Shown in pieces: positions 7,740 to 15,154 of a stretch of 28,043 nt of DNA. The notes under the pieces are model-generated. The model searched no databases. It had not been told where the DNA came from and saw nothing but the letters and a program-made list of their open reading frames with translations. Source of the stretch: Methylocaldum sp035627495 (GTDB lineage Bacteria > Pseudomonadota > Gammaproteobacteria > Methylococcales > Methylococcaceae). The stretch is from contig NZ_DASPLO010000185.1 of assembly GCF_035627495.1 (NCBI RefSeq), positions 1 to 28,043 on the forward strand, in the 5' to 3' direction. Position 1 is the first letter of the stretch; each line of letters begins with the position of its first letter. The position numbers and the translations under genes are program-made.

Positions 7740-8093
7740 ATGGATAAGAAATCGGCAAGGTTGAAGCGGGCGGCGAAGGCCAGGGCGATCATCAAATCAT
7801 TGGGTGTTAACAGGCTCACGGTTCACAGAACGCCGCGGCACATCTATGCGCAGATTACCAGCGCCGACGGTTCGACGGTACTGGCCTCAGCATCCACATT
7901 GCAGGCGGATATCAAATCGGCCTTAACGAGTACCGGAAACATTGACGCAGCCAAGATGATCGGCAAAGTGATAGCGGAAAGGGCCTTGTCGGCAGGCATT
8001 TCAAGCGTAGCGTTTGATAGGTCGGGTTTCAAATACCACGGGCGAGTTAGAGCGCTGGCCGACGCCGCGCGTGATGCCGGGCTAGGGTTTTAG
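7740..8093 (+). CDS. rplR: 50S ribosomal protein L18
   Basis: A 117-residue protein, the family length when started at ATG 7740 (MDKKSARLKRA). A TTG three bases earlier is in frame but not needed. Motifs are TVHRTPRHIYAQI and the C-terminal FDRSGFKYHGRVRALADAAR, which bind 5S rRNA together with L5. AGGTGATT precedes the start. Order rplF-rplR-rpsE is standard. Confidence 0.95.
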   Translation: MDKKSARLKRAAKARAIIKSLGVNRLTVHRTPRHIYAQITSADGSTVLASASTLQADIKSALTSTGNIDAAKMIGKVIAERALSAGISSVAFDRSGFKYHGRVRALADAARDAGLGF

Positions 8094-8101
8094 GAGGTGT
8101 T

Positions 8102-8620
8102 ATGGCGAACCTAAATGTTCAGAGCAATTCGGCCGAGGGTTTCCAGGAAAAACTGGTCGCGGTCAGGCGCGTCGCAAAAGTAGTGAAGGGCGGACGTCAG
8201 TTCGGGTTTACCGCGCTTACGGTTGTTGGCGACGGAAATGGAAGAGTGGGCTATGGGCTGTGCAAAGCGCGGGAAGTTCCTATCGCAATCCAAAAGTCGA
8301 TGGAGCAGGCTCGGAGAAACATGCGTAAAGTAAGCTTGAATGGCGACACCTTGCACTATTCGATGACAGCATCTACCGGTGCCGCTAAGGTATTTATGCA
8401 GCCTGCATCCCAGGGTACTGGGATTATCGCGGGCGGTGCGATGCGCGCGGTATTCGAAGTCGTTGGAATACACAATGTGCTCGCCAAGTGCATCGGAACG
8501 AATAACCCCATTAACGTCGTTCGCGCAACGATCAAAGGGTTGACGGAGATTCGCGATCCAAGAGCCATCGCCGCAAAACGGGGAAAGTTGGCAGATAATC
8601 GTTCGGGACAAGGCAAATGA
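8102..8620 (+). CDS. rpsE: 30S ribosomal protein S5
   Basis: A 172-residue protein (usual 167). The N-terminal half has the double-stranded RNA binding-like fold with VVKGGRQFGFTALTVVGDG and GRVGYGLCKAREVPIAIQK; the C-terminal half has GTGIIAGGAMRAVFEVVGI and KCIGTNNPINVVRATIKGL. S5 works with S4 in decoding accuracy and mRNA entry. TAGGAGGTGTT is a near-perfect ribosome binding site, the strongest in the cluster. The stop overlaps rpmD (ATGA, 8617-8620). Confidence 0.97.
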   Translation: MANLNVQSNSAEGFQEKLVAVRRVAKVVKGGRQFGFTALTVVGDGNGRVGYGLCKAREVPIAIQKSMEQARRNMRKVSLNGDTLHYSMTASTGAAKVFMQPASQGTGIIAGGAMRAVFEVVGIHNVLAKCIGTNNPINVVRATIKGLTEIRDPRAIAAKRGKLADNRSGQGK

Positions 8621-8802
8621 GCGTTAAGCAACTGAAGGTTACCCAGATAAAGAGCGAAATCGGACGGTTGAGATCCCATCAGGCGTGTCTTCGGGGTTTA
8701 GGTATCAGGCGCATGCATAGACCTGTATACGTTTATGCAACATCAGCTAACTGCGGGATGATCAGCAAGGTGGCTTACATGCTTAAGATCGAGGAAGTTT
8801 AA
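8617..8802 (+). CDS. rpmD: 50S ribosomal protein L30
   Basis: A 61-residue protein (usual 59). The first half, KVTQIKSEIGRLRSHQACL followed by RGLGIRR, is clear L30 signature; the end GMISKVAYMLKIEEV is also typical. The middle (MHRPVYVYATSANC) is more diverged than the neighbouring proteins. It overlaps the rpsE stop by 4 nt and abuts rplO, whose ATG follows the TAA directly. L30 is a peripheral 50S protein. Confidence 0.95.
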   Translation: MSVKQLKVTQIKSEIGRLRSHQACLRGLGIRRMHRPVYVYATSANCGMISKVAYMLKIEEV

Positions 8803-9237
8803 ATGTTCCTAAATTCCATTAAGCCGGCTGAAGGCAGTAGAAGGAAGAAAGTCCGCGTTGGCCGCGGCATCGGATCAACGCTGGGTAAGACTTCTGGCAA
8901 AGGACACAAAGGCCAGAAAGCCCGGGCAGGGGGGTTCCACAAGGTTGGATTCGAGGGCGGCCAGATGCCGCTTCAACGGAGACTTCCCAAAGTCGGCTTC
9001 AAGTCAAGAATTAAGGCGTTTGGCGCTGAGCTTCGCCTGAACGAACTAAATGGCTTTCCCGGGGCAAAGGTCGACATTCAGACATTAAAGTTGGCTAATT
9101 TGATTCCGGCGCAGGCGCGTTCGGTGAAGGTAATTGACTCCGGAGAGTTGACCGCCGCGGTGACTCTTGTCGGAATAAAGACCACGAAAGGCGCGCGCTC
9201 GAAAATAGAAGCCCTAGGCGGAACGATCGAGGCATAA
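8803..9237 (+). CDS. rplO: 50S ribosomal protein L15
   Basis: A 144-residue protein, the family length. The glycine-rich basic N-terminal arm reads RVGRGIGSTLGKTSGKGHKG, then GFEGGQMPLQRRLPKVGFKS, both L15 signatures; the globular C-terminal domain has KVIDSGELTAAVTLVG. L15 is a late-assembly 23S rRNA binder. The start abuts the rpmD stop and its own stop abuts the secY GTG, which keeps L15 and SecY production linked. Confidence 0.96.
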   Translation: MFLNSIKPAEGSRRKKVRVGRGIGSTLGKTSGKGHKGQKARAGGFHKVGFEGGQMPLQRRLPKVGFKSRIKAFGAELRLNELNGFPGAKVDIQTLKLANLIPAQARSVKVIDSGELTAAVTLVGIKTTKGARSKIEALGGTIEA

Positions 9238-10563
9238 GTGAGCACGGCTAACTCAACCCTTACCGACAGATTTGGCAGGCTGACGGAGCTTCGTCAAAGG
9301 TTATTTTTTGTCATCGGCGCCCTTGTGGTCTACCGAGTCGGGGCTCACGTTCCGATCCCAGGGGTTGATCCGAAAGCTCTAGCGGCAATGTTTGCTCAGC
9401 AGGGAGGCTCCATACTAGACATGGTCAACATGTTCTCGGGTGGCGCGTTGAAGCGACTTAGTATCTTCGCCCTCGGCATTATGCCGTACATCTCGGCTTC
9501 CATTATTATGCAACTGATGGCCGGAGTTATCCCGAAATTAGAGCAAATAAAGAAGGAAGGCGAAGCCGGACGGAAAAAGATCAATCAATATACACGGTAC
9601 GGCACTGTCTTTCTCGCGACCTTTCAGGCCATAGGGGTCGGTCTCGCGCTGCAAAATCAGTCTGCGTCGGGCGTCCCGGTAGTCATTAGCCCCGGAGTTC
9701 ATTTTCTATTTATTACGGCCGCGTCGCTAGTATGCGGGACGGTGTTTTTGATGTGGCTTGGCGAACAGGTCACCGAACGGGGTATAGGCAACGGCATATC
9801 CATCATTATTTTCGCAGGTATCGTGGCGGGGTTGCCGTCGGCGATCGGGGGCACGCTCGAATTGGCTCGGACCGGCGAATTGGGCATGATGAGTATTGTC
9901 GGGTTGTTTGGTATCGCGCTCGCGGTAACCGCTCTCGTCGTTTTTGTGGAGCGGGGGCAGCGTCGAATAACAATCAATTATGCTAAGCGACAGGAGGGCC
10001 GGCGAATGTACGCCGCCCATAAGAGCTTTCTGCCTTTGAAATTGAATATGTCTGGCGTGATTCCGCCGATATTTGCGTCCAGTATTATTTTGTTCCCGGC
10101 CACGCTTGCGGGGTGGTTTGGAAACAGCAAGGGGCTTGGATGGTTACAAGATATCGCAACGACTCTGTCTCCCGGTCAGCCGCTTTATGTCATGTGCTAT
10201 GCCGGCGCAATTGTTTTTTTCTGTTTCTTCTATGCGGCGCTGGTGTTCAACTCAAACGAAACAGCTGAGAATTTGAAGAAATCGGGGGCGTTTATTCCTG
10301 GTGTGAGGCCTGGGCAGCAGACCGCAGGTTACATCGACGCCGTGATGACTCGTTTGACTCTGGCGGGGGCAATTTACATCACCGCGGTGTGCTTGCTGCC
10401 GGAGTTTCTAATTGTGTACTGGAACGTTCCGTTTTATTTTGGCGGAACCTCGTTGCTGATTATCGTAGTGGTAGTGATGGACTTTATGTCCCAAATCCAA
10501 ACGTACATCATTTCACACCAGTACGAAGGTTTGCTAAAGAAGTCAAATATCAAGCTAAGCTAA
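9238..10563 (+). CDS. secY: Protein translocase channel subunit SecY
   Basis: A 441-residue inner-membrane protein with the ten hydrophobic segments of SecY. It has the plug region GGSILDMVNMFSGGALKRLS near residues 56-75, the cytosolic loop QIKKEGEAGRKKINQYTRY, and the late motif KKSGAFIPGVRPGQQTAGYI in the fifth cytosolic loop that contacts SecA. It is the channel of the Sec pathway for export and membrane insertion. The start is GTG, directly after the rplO stop, with GATCGAGG upstream. Its usual place between rplO and rpmJ is kept. Confidence 0.97.
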   Translation: MSTANSTLTDRFGRLTELRQRLFFVIGALVVYRVGAHVPIPGVDPKALAAMFAQQGGSILDMVNMFSGGALKRLSIFALGIMPYISASIIMQLMAGVIPKLEQIKKEGEAGRKKINQYTRYGTVFLATFQAIGVGLALQNQSASGVPVVISPGVHFLFITAASLVCGTVFLMWLGEQVTERGIGNGISIIIFAGIVAGLPSAIGGTLELARTGELGMMSIVGLFGIALAVTALVVFVERGQRRITINYAKRQEGRRMYAAHKSFLPLKLNMSGVIPPIFASSIILFPATLAGWFGNSKGLGWLQDIATTLSPGQPLYVMCYAGAIVFFCFFYAALVFNSNETAENLKKSGAFIPGVRPGQQTAGYIDAVMTRLTLAGAIYITAVCLLPEFLIVYWNVPFYFGGTSLLIIVVVVMDFMSQIQTYIISHQYEGLLKKSNIKLS

Positions 10564-10567
10564 TCCG

Positions 10568-10593
10568 CTAACGTGATCGGCGAACCACGTTAG
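10568..10593 (+). promoter_or_regulatory. RNA hairpin between secY and rpmJ
   Basis: Perfect 8-bp inverted repeat CTAACGTG / CACGTTAG with a 10-nt loop, starting 5 nt after the secY stop codon. It is not followed by a T run, so it looks more like an attenuator, processing site or mRNA stabilising hairpin than a full terminator. The strand is assumed from the flanking genes. Confidence 0.5.
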
Positions 10594-10619
10594 ACACTGC
10601 AATACAGAGGGGAATTTTA

Positions 10620-10733
10620 ATGAAAGTTCGTGCGTCAGTTAAAAAGATCTGCCGAAACTGTAAGGTCCTAAAAAGAAAAGGGATAGTTCGCATAATTTGC
10701 AAAGATGCGCGTCATAAGCAGCGGCAAGGGTAA
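10620..10733 (+). CDS. rpmJ: 50S ribosomal protein L36
   Basis: A short gene of 37 codons after AGAGGGGAATTTTA. It reads MKVRASVKKICRNCKVLKRK in its first 20 residues and ends CKDARHKQRQG. The zinc ligands Cys11, Cys14, Cys27 and His32 are all present, so this is the zinc-binding (C-plus) form. Length is one residue less than E. coli L36. L36 is a small 23S rRNA binding protein and the last gene of the spc group. Confidence 0.95.
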   Translation: MKVRASVKKICRNCKVLKRKGIVRIICKDARHKQRQG

Positions 10734-10743
10734 GCGTTAAATA

Positions 10744-10760
10744 GCCAATCCTTGATTGGC
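10744..10760 (+). promoter_or_regulatory. Hairpin in the rpmJ-rpsM spacer
   Basis: Perfect 7-bp stem GCCAATC / GATTGGC with a 3-nt loop CTT, starting 11 nt after the rpmJ stop. No T run follows, so termination is uncertain. It lies just upstream of a candidate extended -10 sequence and could separate the spc and alpha transcription units. Confidence 0.45.
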
Positions 10761-10761
10761 A

Positions 10762-10770
10762 TGGTATGAT
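10762..10770 (+). promoter_or_regulatory. Candidate extended -10 promoter for the alpha operon
   Basis: TGGTATGAT matches the extended -10 consensus (TGN followed by a TATAAT-like hexamer) and sits 47 nt upstream of the rpsM ATG. No good -35 hexamer is present at 17 nt, where the sequence is taken up by the hairpin. In E. coli the alpha operon starts with rpsM and has its own promoter, so the location makes sense, but this is inference. Confidence 0.35.
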
Positions 10771-10816
10771 GCGAGATTAAGCCCAAGTCCAGAGATTCGA
10801 TACGGAGGCAGGATAA

Positions 10817-11173
10817 ATGGCACGAATTGCGGGGGTTAATATTCCCGATCATAAGCACCTAGTTATTTCGCTTACGGCGATATACGGTGTCGGTAGATCT
10901 CGGGCGGCTTTGATTTGTGAGAATGCAGGTCTGAGTCCCTCGATTAAGGTTAAAGAGCTCGGCGAAGGCGATATAGAGCGGATCCGTGAGGAAGTGGCTA
11001 AGTTCGTCGTCGAGGGCGATCTCCGTCGCGAGAGCGCGATGAATATCAAGCGTTTGATGGATTTGGGCTGTTATCGCGGAATGAGGCATCGTCGAGGTCT
11101 TCCGGTTAGAGGGCAGCGAACCAGAACTAACGCGAGAACCCGGAAGGGTCCGCGCCGACCGATTCGCAAGTAA
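10817..11173 (+). CDS. rpsM: 30S ribosomal protein S13
   Basis: A 118-residue protein, the family length, starting MARIAGVNIPDHKHLVISL with the helix-two-turn-helix region YGVGRSRAALICENAGLS and the basic tail GMRHRRGLPVRGQRTRTNAR followed by TRKGPRR. S13 lies at the top of the 30S head, bridges to L5 and touches P-site tRNA. ACGGAGGCAGG is a strong ribosome binding site. First gene of the alpha operon; the preceding 83 nt hold a hairpin and a possible promoter. Confidence 0.97.
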   Translation: MARIAGVNIPDHKHLVISLTAIYGVGRSRAALICENAGLSPSIKVKELGEGDIERIREEVAKFVVEGDLRRESAMNIKRLMDLGCYRGMRHRRGLPVRGQRTRTNARTRKGPRRPIRK

Positions 11174-11207
11174 ATATAAAGAATTGTTTTTAAGGTAAGG
11201 CATCGAC

Positions 11208-11594
11208 ATGGCTGCATCTAGTCGTCCCGCAAAACGGATTAAAAGAGACATTTCCGACGGAATTGTCCACATCAGTGCATCGTTCAATAACACGATCATT
11301 ACTATTACGGACCGTAAAGGTAACGCGCTGGCGTGGGCCACGGCTGGAGCTTCGGGGTTTCGTGGATCTCGGAAAAGCACTCCCTTCGCTGCACAGGTCG
11401 CCGCGGAAAAAGCGGGTAGCATAGTCAAGGACTTTGGGGTTAGAAATCTTGACGTCCGAATTAAAGGGCCGGGCCCCGGCAGAGAGTCGGCGGTTAGGAC
11501 GCTTAATAATATGGGATTCAAGATTACGAATATCATCGACGACACGCCAATACCCCACAACGGCTGCCGTCCTCCAAAGAAACGTAGGGTTTAA
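11208..11594 (+). CDS. rpsK: 30S ribosomal protein S11
   Basis: A 128-residue protein (usual 129). Motifs are HISASFNNTIITITDRKGN, WATAGASGFRGSRKSTPFAA and the C-terminal HNGCRPPKKRRV, which includes the Asn-Gly pair known to form isoaspartate in E. coli S11. S11 lies in the 30S platform near the Shine-Dalgarno helix. TAAGGTAAGG precedes the ATG. Confidence 0.97.
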   Translation: MAASSRPAKRIKRDISDGIVHISASFNNTIITITDRKGNALAWATAGASGFRGSRKSTPFAAQVAAEKAGSIVKDFGVRNLDVRIKGPGPGRESAVRTLNNMGFKITNIIDDTPIPHNGCRPPKKRRV

Positions 11595-11609
11595 GCAGAG
11601 GGGCGAAAA

Positions 11610-12230
11610 ATGGCGAGATATTTAGGGCCAAAGTGTAAGCTCAGCAGAAGAGAAGGGACCGACCTATTTCTTAAAGCGCGGGGCAAGTCGCTTGAAGGGA
11701 AATGCAAGCTCGACCAGCAGCCCGGCCAGCACGGCCAGAAACGAGCGCGAATGTCGGATTACGCCACTCAGCTTCGTGAGAAGCAGAAGTTGCGGAGGAT
11801 CTACGGCGTACTGGAGCGCCAATTCCGAAACTACTACAAGGCTGCGGCGGGAAGGAAGGGATCGACGGGCGAAAACCTATTGAACCTGCTGGAGTCACGT
11901 TTGGATAATGTGGTCTATCGGATGGGGTTTGCATCTACCAGGGCCGAGGCGCGTCAGCTCGTTAGTCATAAGGCGATAATGGTTAATGACAGAGTATTAA
12001 ACGTTCCGTCCTATCAAGTGGGCCCGGGGGACGTCGTCAGTGTTCGTGAACGGGCAAAAGGGCAGCCGAGAATAAAAGATGCGCTTCAAGTGTTGGAGCA
12101 GTACGGATTTCCGGCGTGGGTCGACGTCGATACGAAGCAAATGAGGGGCGTATTTAAGGCTGCGCCCGAGCGTAGCGACTTAGGCTCAGAAATAAATGAG
12201 CAACTGGTTGTCGAGCTGTACTCCAAATAA
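11610..12230 (+). CDS. rpsD: 30S ribosomal protein S4
   Basis: A 206-residue protein, the family length. It starts MARYLGPKCKLSRREGTDLF; the S4 RNA-binding domain spans about residues 94-160 (LESRLDNVVYRMGFASTRAE, ARQLVSHKAIMVNDRVLNVP). Only two cysteines occur in the N-terminal part, so it is the zinc-free type. S4 is a primary 16S rRNA binder and in enterobacteria represses the alpha operon by binding a pseudoknot near the rpsM start; no such pseudoknot was verified here. Confidence 0.96.
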   Translation: MARYLGPKCKLSRREGTDLFLKARGKSLEGKCKLDQQPGQHGQKRARMSDYATQLREKQKLRRIYGVLERQFRNYYKAAAGRKGSTGENLLNLLESRLDNVVYRMGFASTRAEARQLVSHKAIMVNDRVLNVPSYQVGPGDVVSVRERAKGQPRIKDALQVLEQYGFPAWVDVDTKQMRGVFKAAPERSDLGSEINEQLVVELYSK

Positions 12231-12246
12231 TTGTCGTTCGTAATCG

Positions 12247-13242
12247 ATGCAAAATTACCTGGCTAATCTTATTAAACCACGCTTAGTAGACGTCAATCCG
12301 ACAGATAGAAATAGCGCGAGGATTGTTATCGAACCCTTGGAGCGAGGATTCGGTCATACGCTTGGCAACGCGCTAAGGAGGGTTCTGCTCTCGTCGATAC
12401 CGGGATGCGCGGTCACCGAAGTGACCATTGAAGGCGTCTTACACGAGTATTCGGCTATCGATGGCGTTCAAGAAGACGTTATCGACATTCTCTTGAACCT
12501 GAAAAATCTTGCAATCCGTATTCCGAGTGGTCACGAGGCGACTCTGCGGATCAATAAGACTGGCCCCGGTCGTGTTGCTGCAAGTGACATTGAATTGACC
12601 CACGACGCAGAAATTCTTAATCCAGAATTGGAAATAGCTAGTCTTACCCACTCCGGTAAGCTCGGTATGACGTTGAAGGTCGAAAAGGGACGCGGATACC
12701 AGCCGGTGGGTGCGAGGAATGCGGGACAGACGGAGTCTGGAGTTGGCGTGCTTAATATCGACGCCTCGTTCAGTCCAATTCGGCGCGTATCGTATCTGGT
12801 GGAAAATGCGCGCGTAGAGCAACGGACAGATCTGGATAGGCTCATTCTGGAGCTCGAAACTAACGGCACGGTGGATCCAGAAGAGGCGGTCCGGCAGGCG
12901 GCGTGGATTTTGAACGAGCATTTGTCGGTGTTTATAGCCCTAAAGAGCGAAGAGACGCCGAGGGCTAGCGAAGAAAAACCGCAGTTCGATCCGCTGTTGC
13001 TGAGGTCGGTCGACGACCTCGAGCTGACCGTTCGGTCCGCGAATTGTCTTAAGGCGGAAAACATATTTTACATCGGTGATCTCATTCAGAGGACTGAAGT
13101 GGATTTGCTTAAGACTCCGAATTTGGGAAAGAAATCGCTCACCGAAATAAAGGATGTGCTGGCAACGAAGGGGTTGTCGCTGGGCATGCGGCTTGAGAAT
13201 TGGCCTCCCGAGGGACTTAAAAGAGAGCAACAGGACTCGTAA
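12247..13242 (+). CDS. rpoA: DNA-directed RNA polymerase subunit alpha
   Basis: A 331-residue protein (E. coli 329). The N-terminal dimerisation domain contains EPLERGFGHTLGNALRRVLL and SSIPGCAVTEVTIEGVLHEY; the C-terminal domain, about residues 250-320, contains the DNA-contacting RSANCLKAENIFYIGDL and LGKKSLTEIKDVLATKGLSL helices, with the arginine equivalent to E. coli Arg265. It nucleates RNA polymerase assembly and contacts UP elements and activators. A 16-nt gap follows rpsD and the binding site is weak (GTTCGTAATCG), so coupling with rpsD may help its translation. Confidence 0.97.
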   Translation: MQNYLANLIKPRLVDVNPTDRNSARIVIEPLERGFGHTLGNALRRVLLSSIPGCAVTEVTIEGVLHEYSAIDGVQEDVIDILLNLKNLAIRIPSGHEATLRINKTGPGRVAASDIELTHDAEILNPELEIASLTHSGKLGMTLKVEKGRGYQPVGARNAGQTESGVGVLNIDASFSPIRRVSYLVENARVEQRTDLDRLILELETNGTVDPEEAVRQAAWILNEHLSVFIALKSEETPRASEEKPQFDPLLLRSVDDLELTVRSANCLKAENIFYIGDLIQRTEVDLLKTPNLGKKSLTEIKDVLATKGLSLGMRLENWPPEGLKREQQDS

Positions 13243-13261
13243 AATACTGTGGGTGTAATAA

Positions 13262-13627
13262 ATGCGGCATCGTAATTCGGGTAGAAAATTTAACATTACA
13301 GGCAGTCATAGGAACGCGTTGTTCCGTAACCTGACCGCGTCGTTGATTCATCATGAAGTCATTCAAACGACTTTGCCGAAGGCAAAAGAGATTAGGCGGT
13401 TTGCTGAGCCTCTGATAACTTTGTCGAAGAATAATAGCGTGGCAGCTCGTCGGATTGCGTTTGCGCGCATCAGAGACCGCGGCGCGGTCGTAAAATTGTT
13501 TGACGAGTTGGGACCGCGATTTAGGGAGCGCCAAGGCGGGTATTTGAGGATTTTGAAATGCGGCTTCCGTAAGGGTGACGCCACACCGATGGCGTATGTA
13601 GAACTCGTAGATCGGCCGAGCGCATAG
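13262..13627 (+). CDS. rplQ: 50S ribosomal protein L17
   Basis: A 121-residue protein (E. coli 127, with a variable tail). It starts MRHRNSGRKFNITGSHRNAL and continues RNLTASLIHHEVIQTTLPKA, the L17 signature; the end GYLRILKCGFRKGDATPMAY is also typical. L17 is located near the tunnel exit. It is the last gene of the alpha operon; a GC-rich hairpin follows 11 nt after the stop. Confidence 0.96.
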   Translation: MRHRNSGRKFNITGSHRNALFRNLTASLIHHEVIQTTLPKAKEIRRFAEPLITLSKNNSVAARRIAFARIRDRGAVVKLFDELGPRFRERQGGYLRILKCGFRKGDATPMAYVELVDRPSA

Positions 13628-13638
13628 GGGCGGCGATG

Positions 13639-13660
13639 CGGTCCTAATTAAAGAGGACCG
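13639..13660 (+). terminator. Probable terminator of the ribosomal gene block
   Basis: Seven-bp perfect stem CGGTCCT / AGGACCG with an 8-nt loop, 12 nt downstream of the rplQ stop. The following bases (TGAGTAGACTT) do not form a T run, so termination would be weak or factor-assisted. Its place at the end of the alpha operon supports the call. Confidence 0.5.
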
Positions 13661-13683
13661 TGAGTAGACTTAATCAATTTCGA

Positions 13684-13720
13684 TGGCTTGTCTGCAGCGT
13701 AAAATAGGGTGGACAAGCCA
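13684..13720. repeat. Inverted repeat upstream of folP
   Basis: Nine-bp perfect inverted repeat TGGCTTGTC / GACAAGCCA separated by 19 nt (TGCAGCGTAAAATAGGGTG). It lies in the 230-nt spacer between rplQ and folP. It could be a second terminator arm, an operator or an RNA stem; nothing in the sequence decides between them. Confidence 0.4.
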
Positions 13721-13857
13721 GCCTGCCATGATCGGCACTATCCTGCGTGCCGCCAGTCAGAAAGAACGCTGATACCTCACCAGGCGTTGGCGCTAGCCCT
13801 TCAATCAGGGGATATAGCCCTTTGTGTGCGATTGTGCGTGCATATGAGAGGTCGGTT

Positions 13858-14667
13858 ATGCAATATAAGCCGCTAATCATGGGAATTCTCAACGTGACTC
13901 CGGACAGCTTCTCTGATGGCGGGCAGTATTGCGTGCAGGCCGAGGCCTTAGCGCATGCGCAAAGAATGGTATTGGAGGGTGCGGATATTATCGATATTGG
14001 CGGTGAGTCTACGCGGCCAGGCTCTGATCCGGTTAGTGAAGGGGAGCAACTGGCGCGAGTCATACCGGTCATCCAGGCCTTACGATGCCATTTGCCGTCA
14101 AATCTCTTGTTAAGCATTGATACGACACGAAGCGCGGTTGCAGAAGCGGCTATAGTCGCGGGAGCAAACGTCGTTAACGACGTCTCGGCTGGTACGGACG
14201 ATCCGAGGATGTTCTCAGTGGCGGCAAGGGCAGGCGTGCCTTTGGTGCTTATGCATATGCAGGGCAGACCGAAAAATATGCAGGATAATCCGGGTTACCG
14301 CGATGTGGTTGAGGAAGTCTTGACGTTTCTGGTGGAGCGAGCGGAGGCGGCCAAGGACTCAGGCATTAGGCCAGAGAATATTATCATTGATCCTGGCATC
14401 GGGTTCGGAAAGCGTAAAGAAGACAATCTCAGATTGATTGCAGATCTGCGGCGGTTTGTAGCGACGGGCTACAAAGTCTTGCTGGGGGCGAGTCGCAAAA
14501 AATTTATGGGCGCTATTTGCGGCGAGACTCGTCCAGTAGAATTGATGGGAGCAACGATTGCAACGACCGTTCTTGGAGTATCGGCGGGCGTTAGCATGTT
14601 TCGGGTACATGATGTAAAACCCAATCGTCAGGCGGCAGACGTCACCGCCGCGGTTTTGCGGACTTGA
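13858..14667 (+). CDS. folP: Dihydropteroate synthase
   Basis: A 269-residue TIM-barrel enzyme that joins 4-aminobenzoate to 6-hydroxymethyl-7,8-dihydropterin diphosphate in folate synthesis; it is the target of sulfonamides. All signature segments are present: MGILNVTPDSFSDGG at the N-terminus, DIGGESTRPGSDPVS, LSIDTTRSAVAEAAI, VNDVSAG, LMHMQGRPKNMQ, IIDPGIGFGKRKEDN, LLGASRKKF and FRVHDVKPNRQA. The ATG at 13858 is preferred, since an in-frame start at 13747 would add 37 residues with no family match; GAGAGGT at 13846-13852 is the binding site. The common partner glmM is not next to it. Confidence 0.96.
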   Translation: MQYKPLIMGILNVTPDSFSDGGQYCVQAEALAHAQRMVLEGADIIDIGGESTRPGSDPVSEGEQLARVIPVIQALRCHLPSNLLLSIDTTRSAVAEAAIVAGANVVNDVSAGTDDPRMFSVAARAGVPLVLMHMQGRPKNMQDNPGYRDVVEEVLTFLVERAEAAKDSGIRPENIIIDPGIGFGKRKEDNLRLIADLRRFVATGYKVLLGASRKKFMGAICGETRPVELMGATIATTVLGVSAGVSMFRVHDVKPNRQAADVTAAVLRT

Positions 14668-14773
14668 GCGCTACGTGGCAATCCCGATGATTAGCGTAGA
14701 TGGGTAGCAGTATATGGGTTGGCGCCGATTGTCCAATTAGCCTCCGCAAATGGACTAGGTGGTGTAACCATTA

Positions 14774-15154
14774 TCACGCTGCTTGTACCGGTATTGAATG
14801 ACCGGTCCGCGTGATTTGGTTATGATCGCCCAGATAAATCAGCGTCGGCTTATAGCTCGCTAGTTCGTTCTGATTCAATCCCACGTAGGCGCATATAATT
14901 ACGATGTCTCCGGGAGCTGCGAGGCGAGCGGCGGCGCCGTTAACAGAGATCACACCCGAGCCTTCTTGCGCGCGAATAGCGTAGGTGGTGAATCGTTGCC
15001 CGTTATTGACATTGTAAATGTGGATCTGTTCGTATTCTCTGATCCCGGAGCGTTCTAGCAGCAAACCATCAATGGCGCAAGAGCCCTCGTATTCGAGTTC
15101 GGAGTGCGTCACTCGACCTCTATGTAACTTTGCTTTAAGCATGATCGTTTGCAT
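14774..15154 (-). CDS. panD: Aspartate 1-decarboxylase precursor (pyruvoyl enzyme)
   Basis: A 126-residue protein of the PanD family. Residues 22-26 read YEGSC: the chain is cleaved between Gly24 and Ser25, and Ser25 becomes the pyruvoyl cofactor. Lys9, Arg54, Tyr58 and Asn72, known active-site or processing residues, are all in place. It makes beta-alanine from aspartate for pantothenate and coenzyme A. It stands alone, convergent with folP, without panB or panC beside it. Length matches the family. Confidence 0.96.
   Translation of the reverse strand: MQTIMLKAKLHRGRVTHSELEYEGSCAIDGLLLERSGIREYEQIHIYNVNNGQRFTTYAIRAQEGSGVISVNGAAARLAAPGDIVIICAYVGLNQNELASYKPTLIYLGDHNQITRTGHSIPVQAA

Noticed and set aside
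10568..10593. secY-rpmJ hairpin as a true terminator
   Set aside because: No T run follows, and rpmJ has its own good ribosome binding site immediately after, so it is listed as a regulatory hairpin instead.
10859..11560. 233-codon open frame on the minus strand
   Set aside because: It runs antisense across rpsM, their spacer and most of rpsK, both unmistakable ribosomal genes, and its translation shows no family features.
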